Source of the DNA: Abelmoschus esculentus
Taxonomy: Eukaryota; Streptophyta; Magnoliopsida; Malvales; Malvaceae
Length of the DNA: 64,000 nt
Assembly: GCA_035048815.1 (NCBI GenBank)
Contig: JAUCBN010000037.1
Coordinates: forward strand, 12,490,001-12,554,000
Direction of reading: 5' to 3'
The notes under the pieces were generated by a model. That model searched no databases. It saw only the letters and a list, made by a program, of their open reading frames with translations, and was not told the origin of the DNA. Positions 20,717-31,494 of the stretch are shown here, piece after piece. The position numbers and the translations under genes are program-made. Within the stretch, counting starts at the first letter, position 1; each line of letters begins with the position of its first letter.

Positions 20717-22256
20717 ATGGCATCATACGCTCGTTTTGCCCCTGCCGCTGTTCAAGATCGATTCAACAGATGGTTCGTTGCTTGGCAGTTATGGGAGGAA
20801 CAAGGGTTCCAACACTCAGATGAGGAGAACTACGGCATCGAACGCTTCTTGTTCGATAAAATTAAATACCAAGATTGGGAGATTCTTTGCCTACAGCCTG
20901 CCCAGGCAAATGCCACCATAGTACAGAAATTTTATGCATATGGGCCGAGCAAGGACTCTCTCTACGTCCACTGCCGGGGCAGGCCGATCAAGCTTGATGC
21001 CGAGACAATCAACCAATACTATGGCCTCACACCTATCCGCGATATCCATGCCGAATTTTTTGAAGAAGTTACAAACGAAGATTACGAGTTGATTAAAGAT
21101 GACCTTCACTACAACAACACCCCTTGGGAAACCGGTGCCCATAGAGGATCTGTAGCAAGGCAGAACCTAAAGCCCGAGTCCAAGCTTTGGAATACCTTTG
21201 TCAAGAGACGCCTCACCCCCACCTCCCACAACAGCACGGTATACCTTAGGAGATTGGTGCTCATCCAATCAATCATCACCAAAAGGAGCATCAACGTGGG
21301 CGAGATCATATTACGAGAAATATACAAGTGCGGTAAGAAGGAAAGAGGACCGTTATGTTTCCCTTGTTTAATCTCTGGTTTGTGCATTGCTGCATGTGTA
21401 CCGGTGGAAAATACGGATGAATACACACCAAATAGGCAAGGATGGACGAAAGACTTCTGCCCTAAAATAATGCAGATCATGCAGGCAGAACCATTCTAGG
21501 CAACTCCTCAACAGTTCACTGTCGACTTCACTGCCGGAGCCCAGTACACAGCAGATATGCTTGGCACTGCCCACACCACTGCCGCAGCAGACCCATACCA
21601 GAAGATTCTACAAAGGATGGCCGTCATGGACCTTCGTCAATAGAGATACATGGAATATCAACCCGACTTCAACAACACACTTACACAGATGATGATGCAA
21701 AATTTTCCAAGTCAAGGGATGCACTTTCCAGAATTCCTAGCAAACATATTCGTCACAGCAGCACCCTACACAAAGACCACTCCAGCCCTAGGGCCGAGGC
21801 CATTTTTCCCTTCTTAACCTCAACAACAGTTTAACGCGGTTGGCCTATCTAGGGCAGCAGGCTCTGCCGCGGCATCTTCAACCAACAAAAGACCATCAAA
21901 GAGGAGAGTTGTCTTCAGTACTCCACCACGATCACCCATCCCCATGGGAAGTCTCTCTAGAGAAATAGTTGAGTATGTACATCAAAGCTCATCCAATACC
22001 GAGCCAAGCATTCATTATGCCGAGGCAAAAACGTTGAAGAGGAAGGAGGGACGAAAATAATGCATACGGAAGAAATTGCCGACGAAGAAGAATGAGAAGA
22101 AGTGAACGCTCCTTTACAAAGGACACCACCCAAACAAGTTCAACCGCCCCGGCAAGCAAAACTACAACAATCACCAGCGCAAGGATCAAGGATGAAAGAG
22201 TCAGCAGGAAGGCCTAGAAAAAAAATTGTTACCAGCAGCTCTTCGAAGTCCATTTA
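20717..22256 (+). pseudogene. Element B ORF2, putative plant transposon protein family
   Basis: ATG at 20717 (MASYARFAPAAVQDRF). The open part to 21499 has FYAYGPSKDSLYVHCRGRP..LDAETINQYYGL, the pattern I recall for the Pfam putative plant transposon protein domain (PF20167), then LIQSIITKRSINVGEIILREI and GPLCFPCLISGLC. A TAG at 21497 replaces the Gln of the D copy (CAG to TAG). Beyond it the homology with D continues through further stops (21641 and near 21816) and a shift near 22060. It ends with a basic, proline-rich tail (RTPPKQVQPPRQAK..RKKIVTSSSSKSI, stop 22254-22256). Role unknown. It occupies the position where Athila elements may carry an env-like ORF, but I see no membrane segment. 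Confidence 0.75.
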
Positions 22257-22332
22257 AATACTAAGCTTTTCCTACCTTTAATTCTTTAATTCTTCACTTT
22301 TGCTATTAATTTCTTTACCTGCTGTGTGATTA

Positions 22333-22370
22333 GAGCATTGAGGACAATGCTCAGTTTGAGTTTGGGGGTG
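22333..22370 (+). other. Upstream hairpin plus polypurine module, element B
   Basis: GAGCATTG-AGGA-CAATGCTC (22333-22352), a perfect 8-bp stem, followed by CAGTTTGAGTTTGGGGGTG. Its second copy precedes the 3' LTR (23111-23147). In C and D the same stem is AAGCATTG/CAATGCTT, a compensated change at the outer pair. Confidence 0.65.
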
Positions 22371-22723
22371 TAAGTGCACTACCGAGGTAGCTCACTGCTA
22401 TGGCCTTACCATGAAAGGGAGTAAAACTTTTGCCTTATTTGAAATTTTTTTAGTGTATCTATCTACTTCCTAATTGATTTACTGCCTTTACTTTTGCACT
22501 ACCTTCCATCAGTATTGCCTTAGTTTATTCTTTTAAGGCTATAGAAATCTTTCTCCTCACCATGGCTAGGTTCTGTTTTAAAGGATTAACCTTAAAATAC
22601 TTAAGGTAGAAAACCTAGAAGCTTGCTATAAGGTTAAGATTATAAACACTTTTGGGACTTGTTTGATTTAGGAATTCTTTTAATGAACTCAGGTGATAAA
22701 GACTTAGACTTTTGGCAAAGTGA

Positions 22724-22859
22724 CTAGAGGTGCCTATCACCGGCTTTAGGAAGTGCTCTTCTTCATGCTACAGGTGCCCGAAATTGGCTCTAGTATGCTA
22801 AAGAAAGAAAAGAAGGAAATAAAAAACACATACCTTGAGGTGCCCGAAATTGGCTCAAG
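22724..22859 (+). other. Three-hairpin array in the element B 3' region
   Basis: Three 26-base units at 22724, 22768 and 22834: a 5-bp stem, a GGT bulge, a GCC/GGC stem and a 7-base loop. The outer stem is CTAGA/TCTAG in the first two units (decayed on one side in each) and CTTGA/TCAAG in the third. The loop is TATCACC in the first and CGAAATT in the others. The same three units in the same order occur in C and D. Confidence 0.7.
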
Positions 22860-23110
22860 CTATTGATGTTTTAAGAAGAGGACACTAGATCCAAATCTAT
22901 TTGTCTTGAACATAGAGTTTATCTAAGAAAGCCTTTAATCAACCTTATCCACAAAAACGCACACACTCACAAAATCTTATAGCTTGTTTCCGGGTAAAGT
23001 CCTTGAGTAAACAAAAGGCTAAGACTAAGGAATAGGCATAGTTATGGTGGGGAGAATAGATGAAAAAGTAAGACCAAGAGAGAAAAAGGTTTGGCAAATT
23101 GATGGCTTGC

Positions 23111-23147
23111 ATTGCTTGAGGACAAGAAATAGTTCGAGTTTGGGGTA
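23111..23147 (+). other. Terminal hairpin and polypurine tract, element B
   Basis: ATTGCTTG-AGGA-CAAGAAAT (one stem mismatch) then AGTTCGAGTTTGGGGTA directly before the 3' LTR. The purine run primes plus-strand DNA synthesis. The 740 bases between the two polypurine modules hold the hairpin array and no gene. Confidence 0.75.
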
Positions 23148-24477
23148 TGATAAGTGCACAAAAGATCATTATTTTATACACATTTCATGGGAAATAAGCA
23201 CTTATCTCACACTTACTTGGACTGATGCATGCGCTTAATATGCAATATTCGGATATTCTGCCATTATAACTCATAAAGCTAATATTTACAGAAAATTGCA
23301 GAATTTACGATATCTTCTGTACATGCAGGAACAAGTACTATCGAGGCAGGGTTAAGGCCGAGGCAGAAGCTGGACCGCGGCAACAACTGAAGCTCCAGCA
23401 TCAATACTATAGGCGATTGGAAGATAAAAATACACTGGACGATTTTAGACATGCAGCACATGGATTGAAGCTGGCTAGCACGAGGAAAGCCCAAGTCAAA
23501 GTCCTTAACGGAAAAGCCGCCTAGTTAAAATAAACTTGGAAATATTTGATTTATGGGAATAATTGTAATCCTACTCCATTTAGTTTTCCTACTTAGGAAA
23601 GGTTTGCCATAGACCTAGACTATATATACCATAGTTGTCCAATGTATTAGGAGAGGCGGATTTTAGAGAGAGTTCAACCCTAAGAATTATTGTGTTCTTT
23701 CCTCCATTATGTTCTAAGCTTTCTTAGGGTTAGGTGAAGGTTTTCGAGGACTTGTGAGAGGATATTGTACTTTGTTTTTCGTTTCAATGCAATAAAACAC
23801 TAAGATTTGCTTACTCTTTGCCATTCTTTGTTCTTGCATCCAAGCCCGGGAGGGAAGTTTGTAAGTGATCCATTTATCTAGACTCGGGAGAGTTCGATTC
23901 ACGAAAGGAGTAAGTACGGTATTTGAAAAATACTAACTCGGCCTAGGGATAGGTTGGAGTTTCAGCGGCTAAAAGAAGTGTGAGATTGGTTGATAGTTAT
24001 AATTGATTCACGCCGAGAGGTATCGTCAAAGACTGATTATCAACAGTGTTTCGACTTAGGGATAAGTAGAGCCATCCAAGGACACTTTGCTGAATCTTGG
24101 TGAGGTCTACCCAAGAGCAAGGGATTGCCGCGGCAGACACGCATTGTTGCTGCCGAGGTAGTAATCTGCAGTACTGCCGAGGCAGAGTCATACGATAGCA
24201 TTGGACAGAAACAAGTCGATCGATTTCACAGTACAACGCAATTGGATCCTGCCCACTCTTCTCATTCGTTCTCACTATCTTTATTTAGTTTTTATTTAAT
24301 TAGTTTACTTAAACAACCTTCCTACTTGTGTTTTTACTTTACTTTTACCGGACAAGAATATTAAAGAAGACATATTAAGTATACCAATCCCTGTGGAGAC
24401 GATACACGATAAATACTTATCACTTTATTACTTGCGACGTGTACACTGCACAGTTTGCGCTATTTTTACACGCAACA
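23148..24477 (+). repeat. Element B 3' LTR
   Basis: 1330 bases, TGATAAGTGC to ACACGCAACA. TATATATA box at 23621, AATAAA near 23793 and a block with CTGCCGAGGCAG-type motifs near 24128-24186. Same subfamily as S3. Confidence 0.9.
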
Positions 24478-25907
24478 AGGAACTATCCCACCCATGATCT
24501 TGAGCTTTCGGCGGTTATCTTCGCTTTAAAGATATGGAGGCATTATCTCTACGGGGAGAAATGCTACATCTACACCGACCATAAAAGTTTAAAGTACCTA
24601 CTTACCCAGAAGGAGTTGAACCTGAGACAACGTCGGTGGATAGAGTTGTTGAAGGGCTATGACTGTGTCATAGAGTATCATCCCGGCAAGGCGAATATGG
24701 TCGCCGATGCTTTGATTCGGAAGTCCTTGTCGGACTTGAGAGCTTTGATTGCTCGGTTGAGGATGACCGATGACGGAGGTCTTTTGGCAGAGTTGCGTGT
24801 GGAACCCACGCTTGTTGAGGAGATCAAGAGAGCACAGGTTTTAGACGAGGAGTTGGTTGCTCAGTTAGAGGCTATTCAGAGAGGTGAGTCGTCAGACTTT
24901 GAGGTACAAGATGGTGGGTTATTGTACTTTCAGGGTCGGTTGTGTGTTCCAGCCTTAGAGGATCTGAAGGATGGTATCTTGAGATAAGCTCACCGTAGTC
25001 TATTTTCTGTTCATCCGTGTAGTAACAAGTTGTATCATTATCTTCGTCCTTTCTTTTGGTGGCCGTGCATGAAAAGAGATGTGTCAGAGTTTGTGACCAG
25101 GTGTCTAGCGTGTCAGTAAGTGAAAGTAGAACATCAGGTTCCTTCAGGGTTACTTCAGCCTATCTAGATTCCACAGTGGAAGTGGGATTGAGTGACCATG
25201 GACTTTGTCACCGGGTTACCGATGACGTTAAGGAAGCATGATGTTATTTGGGTTATAGTTGATCGGTTGACCAAGTTGACTCACTTCTTACCGATAAGGA
25301 TGGACTATAGTTTGGAAAAGTTGGCTCAGTTGTACATAAAGGAGATCGTGAGGTTGCATGGTGTACCTTCATCGATCATATCAGATAGAGATTCGAGGTT
25401 CACGGCGAGGTTGTGGAGGTCTATCCACGAGGCTTTAGATACCAAGTTGCACTTCAGTACAACTTTTCATCCTCAGACCGATGGACAGTCTGAGAGAGTT
25501 ATCCAGATCTTGGAGGATATGCTTCGGTGTTTTGTTGTGGACTTTGCCCATAGTTGGGAAGAACAGTTACCGTTGGTAGAGTTTTCTTACAACAACAGTT
25601 ATCAGTCAAGCATCAAGATAGCTCCTTTTGAGGCCATATACGGGCGTAGGTGTAGGACACCTTTGTGTTGGACAGACCTCAATAAGAGAAAGATAGTGGG
25701 TTCGGAACTTGTTAAGGAGACCGAGGAGAAAGTTCAGATCATCAAAGAAAGGTTACAAGCAGCTTTTGACAGACAGAAAGCTTATGCGGATAAGAAGCGT
25801 AAGCACATCGAGTATGAGCTGGGTGAGAAAGTGTTTCTCAAGGTATCTCCATGGAAAGGGATCATCCGGTTTGGTCGTAAAGGAAAGTTGAGTCCAAGGT
25901 ACATAGG
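24478..25907 (+). pseudogene. T2 RNase H (rest) and integrase
   Basis: Continues from 17984 with NYPTHDLELSAVIFALK, YTDHKSLKYLL and GKANMVADALI of RNase H. The integrase zinc region follows (AHRSLFSVHPC to RCLACQ; 24988-25117), then the core (25192 on) with all three catalytic residues: MDFVTGLP, IISDRDSRF and DGQSERVIQ. It ends in the C-terminal domain at GKLSPRYIG where S3 is inserted. Stops near 24986 (GAA to TAA), 25117, 25165 and 25189 (CGA to TGA) break it. The core alone is open for 200 codons, so it decayed less than the T1 core. Confidence 0.9.
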
Positions 25908-26326
25908 TGATAAGTGCTCAAAAGATCATTATTTTATACACCTTTCATGGGCAATAAGCACTTATCTCACACTTACTTGGACTGATGCATGCGCTTAATA
26001 TGCAATATTCGGATATTCTGATATAACTCATAAAGCTAATATTTATAGAAAAATGCAGAATTTACAATATCTTCTGTACATGCAGGAACAAGTACTGTCG
26101 AGGCAGGGTTGAGGCCGAGGTAGAAGCTGGGCCGCGGCAGCAACTGAAGCTCTAGCATCAATACTGTAGGCGATTGGAAGATAAAAATACACTGGACGAT
26201 TCTGGACATGCAGCACATGGATCGAAGCTGGCTAGCACGAGGATAGCCCAAGTCAAAGTCCACAAGGAAAAAGCCGCCTAGTTGAAATAAACTTGGAAAT
26301 ATTTGATTTATGGGAATAATTGTAAT

Positions 26327-27650
26327 TGTCGCGTGTTAAAAGTGCGCGTTTAGTGCAAGTGGACACATCGAAAGTAATAAGTGATAAGTATTTATCGGAT
26401 TATCATCTCCATAGGGATTGGTAGACTCAATATGTCTTCTTCGTCTTCTTGTTCTGTAGAAATAAATAAAAACACAAGTAGTTTGGATTGTGATGGAACT
26501 AAAATAAACAACTAAGTAAAATAAAGAAAATTAAATATCAGAGAGAGATGGGTCAGGATCCAGTTGCGTTGAATTGTGGATTTGATTGACTTGTCTCTGC
26601 CCAATGCAATCGTATATCTTTGCCTCGACAGCACTGTAGATTACTGCCTTGGCAGCGATAATACTGTCCGCCGCGGCAATCCCTTGCTCGGGGGTGGACT
26701 TTGCCAAAGTTCGGCAAAGTGTCCTTGGATGACTCCGCTTATCCCTAAGTCGAAGTACTGTTGATGACTAGTCCTTGATGATACCTCCCGGCGTGAACCA
26801 AATATACTCACCAACCAATCTCACACTTCTTTTAGCCGCTGAAACTCTTAACCTATCCCTAGGCCGAGTTAGTATTTCGCGATTGAAACACCGTACTTAC
26901 CCCTTTCGTGAATCTAACTCTCCCGAGTCTAGATAAATGGATTACTTACAAACTTTACTCTCGGGCTTGAATGCAAGAACAAGGTATAACAAAGGATAAG
27001 CAAACCTTGATAATTTTATTGCATTGAAACAAAGACAAAGTACAATCTCCTCTCACAATTACTAACAACCTTCACCTAAACACTAAGGAAGCTTAGAACA
27101 TAATTGAGAGAAAGAAAACAAGTTTATGAATCGGCTCTCTCTCTCTAGGTATCCTGTCTCATACATTGGACGGCTAGGTCTTTATATAGGCTAGACCTAG
27201 GGCAAACCTTTCGTAAGTAGAATACAACTTAGAGTAGGGAACAAGTCATGTACATAATTAAAATATTTCCAAGTTTAATTCAACTAAGGGGCTTTCCCGC
27301 GTGGCCTTGTCTTGGGCTTTTCCTCATGCTAGCCAGCTCCGATCCATGTGCTTTAGGTCCAGAAACGTCCCTTGGATTTTTATCTTCCAATCGCCTACAG
27401 TCTTGCTTCTTGGCTCTCAGTTGCTGCCTCGGCATCAGGTCCTGCCTCGGCCTTGTCATTGCCGCGGCACTGGTTCTCCTGCACAGATATAAAAATGCAG
27501 TAAAACGTGCCTTTTTTGTAAATATTATCTTTATAAGCATAACTTCTAAATATATCATATTAGGTACATGCATTGGTCCGAGTGGGTGTAAATTCGGTGA
27601 TTAATGCCCATAAAAGGTGTAAAAATTGATAGTGTGCTGAGCACTTATCA
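26327..27650 (-). repeat. Element C 3' LTR
   Basis: 1324 bases, plus-strand view TGTCGCGTGTTAAAAGTGCG to GAGCACTTATCA. TATA box as TTTATATA at 27180. Differs from the 5' LTR by scattered substitutions such as CGTGTTAAAAG against CGTGTCAAAAG at the start. No gene inside. Confidence 0.92.
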
Positions 27651-28470
27651 CACGCCCAAACTCGAACTATTGTTTGTCCTCAAGCAATGCAAACCATCAA
27701 TTTTCCAAACTCTACTCTCTCTTGGTCTTACATGTCCAACTATTCTCCCCACCATAGCTAGGCCTATTCTTTAGACTTAACCTTTCGCTTACCCAAGGGT
27801 TTACCTAGAAACAAACTATAAGAATTGTGAGTGTGTGTGTTTTTGTGGAAAAGTTAATTAAAGGCTTTCTTAGATAAACTCTAAGTTCAAGACAAGTAGA
27901 ATTTGGTTAAGTGTTCTCTCCTTTTCTAAACCACCAATTCTTGAGCCAATTTCGGGCACCTCAAGGATTATGTTTTTCCCTTCACTAATTCCTTCTTTCT
28001 CTTTGAACATACTAGAGCCAATTTCGGGCACCTCTAGCATGAAGAAGAGTACTTTCTAGAGCCAGTGATAGGAACCTCTAGTTACCTTCAAAAATCTAAG
28101 TCCTTATCACCTAAATTCATTAAAAGAATTCCTCTAATCCAACAAGTCCCAAAAGTGTTTAAAGTTCTTCCTATAGTAAGCTTCTAAGTTTTCATCCTTA
28201 AGTATCTTAAGGTTAAACCTTCTTAACAGGACCTAATCATGGTAAGGAGAAAGATTTCTATAGCCTTAAAGAATAAACTAAGGCAATACTGATGATAAGC
28301 AGTGCAAAAGTGTAGGTAGTTTATTCAAGTAAGGCAGGGAGCATGAAAAATAAAAAAAATCACTGGAATACTCCCTTTTTTTTGGCAAGGCCTCGGCAAT
28401 AGATTTCTGCCTTGGCAGTGAATCTGCACCCCCAAACTCAAACCAAGCATTGTCCTCAATGCTTTAAATT
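27651..28470 (-). other. Element C 3' region: two polypurine modules and three hairpins
   Basis: Next to the 3' LTR: polypurine tract (complement of CACGCCCAAACTCGAAC, 27651-27667) and stem-loop 27669-27688 (one mismatch). The second module is at 28427-28464, with stem AAGCATTG/CAATGCTT and AGGA loop. Between them lie the hairpin units: 27940-27965 (stem CTTGA/TCAAG, perfect), 28012-28037 (CTAGA/TCTAG, perfect) and 28056-28081 (outer stem kept). No coding sequence is recognised in this stretch. Confidence 0.7.
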
Positions 28471-28566
28471 TAGAAGATTATGGCGGGCAACAAAAATATG
28501 AAGGGAATAAACAACATAGAAAGCAAACAACAATAAATTATATGAACAAAATTATTCAAGAGACTC

Positions 28567-28720
28567 CGAAGAGCTGCTTGTAACAATTTTTCTCCTAGGC
28601 CTTGCTGCCGATTGCTTTGTTCTTGGTGAGGGCGATGGTTGAGCTTTTGCTTGCCGGGGTGGTTGGACTCTTGTGGGTGGTGTCCTTTGCATTGGGGCCT
28701 CCACTTTGTCTCTGTGCTAA
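28567..28720 (-). pseudogene. C-terminal tail of ORF2 retained in element C
   Basis: Minus-strand translation KVEAPMQRTPPTRVQ..PRQAKAQPSPSPRTKQ..RRKIVTSSSSESL ends at a normal stop and matches the last 48 residues of ORF2 in D (54605-54750) and B. The rest of ORF2 is absent; 28721-28821 is AT-rich filler. This shows the C lineage once carried gag-pol plus ORF2. Confidence 0.8.
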
Positions 28721-28821
28721 GAAAAACAAAAGAAAATCAACAATTAAATATTAACTGTCCTAAAATAAAAGAAAAACTATTCCTAGAAATTGCAGGAAAG
28801 AACGAATGGAAAGTCGCGGCA

Positions 28822-29875
28822 TTAATTCTCCATAGGGGGGCATGCGAAGGCATCTTCTAAGGTTATGGTCTCCATAGTCTTTATGTCATGTGGCCCAGAA
28901 TAGTGCTTCAAACGTTGGCCATTCACTTTGAATTCATGTTCATCCTTTAGTGATTTGATCGTTGCTGCTCCATGTGGGTAAACGCAAATGACTTCAAATG
29001 GACCTGACCATCTGGATTTGAGTTTTCCTGGAAACAGTTTAAGCCTGGAGTTGAAAAGGAGAACGTGCTTCCCTGGCAGGAACTACCTCAGCAGTAACCT
29101 ACTGTCGTGCCATCTTTTCGTTTTCTCTTTGTAGATCTTAGCATTCTCGTAGGTTGCTGTTCGGAATTCTTCTATCTCATTGAGGTCTAGCAATCTTTTC
29201 TGTTTGGCTTTTTCCCAATCCATATTTAAGATTTTTACTGCCCAATATGCTTTATGCTCGATTTCTACAGGCAAGTGACATGCTTTCCCGAATACAAGCT
29301 TATATGGAGATGTTCCCAATGGAGTTTTGAAGGTTGTCCTGTAGGCCCATAAAGCATCATCGAGACGATGAGACCAATCCTTTCTAGATGGATTTACCAC
29401 CTTTTCAAGGATCTGTTTTAGTTCCTTGTTGGATATTTCAGCTTGCCCATTTGTCTGTGGATGATATGCCGTAGCGAGCCTGTGGGTGATGCCGAGTTTC
29501 TTTAGTGTCGCGGCAATGAGTTTGTTATCAAAGTGTTTTCCTTCATCACTTATTATTGCTCGAGGGATTCCAAATCTTGTAAAAATATTTTTCTTGAGAA
29601 ATTTTTGAACTGTCTTGGAATCATTGTGAGGTGTGGCGATTGCTTCGACCCATTTTGATACGTAATCCACTGCTACTAAGATGTAAAGATTTCCTTGGGA
29701 TGATGGGAATGGTCCCATGAAATCTATGCCCCAAACATCAAACAGTTCTACTTCCAATATGGGTTGTAATGGCATCTCATGTCGTCTTGAAATATTGCCC
29801 GTGCGTTGGCATCGATCACAGTTCTTATAATAGTCATGGGCATCCTTGTAGAGTGTGGGCCAATAGAGGCCAGAT
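28822..29875 (-). pseudogene. Element C integrase
   Basis: After the stop at 29875-29877 (CAA/CAG to TAA) the frame continues with the zinc-region Cys pair (NCDRCQR) and DVWGIDFMGPFPSS. It then has IISDEGKHF and NGQAEISNKELKQIL, so all three catalytic residues are present with D-D-35-E-type spacing. SRKDWSHRLDDALWAYRTTFKTPLG follows. A TAG at 29083-29085 (Gln codon) precedes the C-terminal domain (VLLFNSRLKLFPGKLKSRWSGPF..EFKVNGQRLKHY), which ends in EDAFACPPMEN at 28822. The core is the best preserved enzyme domain of C. Confidence 0.9.
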
Positions 29876-31494
29876 TACAGTACCTTTGATGTTGTTCTGT
29901 TGCCTCCAAAATGTCCACCGCAAGGTGAATCATGACAGTGCTGGAGTACTGCTTTATGTTCTTCTTTTGGCACACATCTTCTTATAACCTGATTTGCATA
30001 ATGTTTAAACAACAGAGGGTCGTCCCAGAAATAATGCTTTGCATTATGCTGAAACCTCTTCTTTTCGTTATGGTTAAGGTTATAAGGGATAATACCACTA
30101 ACTAAATAATTAACAAGATCAGCATACCAGGGGGTGGATGTTACTGTAGCAAGGTCTTCTGTTAATGCTGCGGAGATGTATTCAGACAATACCGCGGCAG
30201 CACTGTTGTATACTGTTGTGGCCTCTATCTCGGTAGTATCCCTTGCAGTTGTAACAATTTGCAATATTTGTTCATCTGGGAATTCATCTTGTATTTCTTC
30301 AAGTGAGTGGGTATTGTCTTTGTTCTCCTGTCTAGAAAGATGATCGGCCACTTGGTTTTCTATACCTTTGCGATCTTTGATTTCAACATCAAATTCTTGT
30401 AGAAAAAGGATCCATCTAATCAGTCTAGGCTTGGCATCCTTCTTTGAGAAGAGGTATTTAATTGCCGAATGATCAGTGTGGACAATGACCTTTGTTCCGA
30501 TAAGATATGATCGGAACTTATCAAAAGCAAATACCACTGCTAGTAATTCTTTTTCTGTTGTGGTATAATTGATTTGGGCATCATTGAGCGTTTTACTCGC
30601 ATAGTAGATCACATGGAACAGGTTGTTCTTTCTTTGCCCAAGTGATGCCCCGACAGCATGATCGCTAGCGTCACACATCAATTCAAAGGGCAAGGACCAA
30701 TCTGGTGGGATCATTATAGGTGCCGTGATTAGCTTCTCCTTGAGAGTTTCGAATGCTTCAGTGCATTCCTCATTGAATTCGAAGTTCATGTCTTGTTCAA
30801 GCAAATTACAAAGAGGCTTAGAAATTTTGGAAAAATTAGAAATAAACCTTCTATAGAAACCTGCATGGCCCAAGAAGCTTCGAACTTCTTTCACCGAGAT
30901 TGGTGGAGGTAAATTCCTTATCACATCAATCTTGGCTTTATCAACTTCGATTCCCTGTGATGATATTTTATGGCCCAATACTATGCCTTTATTTACCATA
31001 AAATGGCATTTTTCCCAATTTAGGACTAGATTGGATTCCTCACATCTTCGCAGCACTTTTTCTAGATCTCCAAAGACTGAAAAATTATCCATGAATATCT
31101 CTAAGAAGTCCTCTATCATGTCAGAAAATATTGCCATCATGCATCTCTGGAAGGTTGCCGGGGCATTGCAAAGGTCGAACGACATCCTCCTAAACGCATA
31201 GGTTCCATATGTGCAGGTGAAGGTGGTTTTTGCTTGGTCTTCTGGATCAATGGCAATTTGATTGTATCCTGAATATCCATCAAGAAAACAGTAATAAGGT
31301 TTACCAGCAAGTCTATCAAGCATTTCATCAATAAAGGGTAAAGGGAAGTGATCCTTCTTTGTTGCCTTATTCAACTTGCGATAATCCATACAAACCCTCC
31401 AACCGGTCACAGTCCTGGTTGGGATTAATTCGTTGTTCTCGTTGGTTATGACAGTCATGCCACCTTTCTTAGGTACACATTGTACCGGGCTTAC
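29876..31494 (-). pseudogene. Element C reverse transcriptase and RNase H
   Basis: Open for 527 codons from 31458 to 29875. RT: GWRVCMDYRKLNKATKKDHFP, YYCFLDGYSGYNQIAI, then FMDNFSVFG where FMDDFSVFG is expected. The second catalytic Asp is Asn (GAT to AAT at about 31091), and roughly ten residues normally following SVFG are missing before LEKVLRRCEESNLVLNWEKCHFMV. RMSFDLCNAPATF also replaces PFGLCNAP. RNase H: CDASDHAVGASLGQR, TEKELLAVVFAFDKFRSYL, HTDHSAIKYLF and NQVADHLSR. The domain then runs into the integrase zinc region (HKAVLQHCHDSPCGGHFGGNRT). RT activity should be lost. Confidence 0.92.

Larger units (their letters stand above)
17985..24477 (+). mobile_element. Non-autonomous Athila-like element B
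   Basis: 6493 bases inserted in T2 RNase H, flanked by AGCAA (17980-17984) and AGGAA (24478-24482). Partial 5' LTR, decayed gag/protease-region frame, conserved internal TATA region, second ORF, 3' region with hairpins, polypurine tract and complete 3' LTR. It has no integrase and only the very start of RT (WRV then MDYKKY at 20150). It shares LTR layout and 3' region with C and D but is the most diverged of the three; its LTR matches solo LTR S3. Confidence 0.9.

Noticed and set aside
27940..28081. Spaced hairpin units as a CRISPR array
   Set aside because: Plant nuclear DNA, three units only, uneven spacing and paired base changes between units.
29769..31201. Plus-strand open frames opposite element C pol
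   Set aside because: They lie antisense to a clear RT-RNase H-integrase frame, have no domain and reflect codon bias of the other strand.
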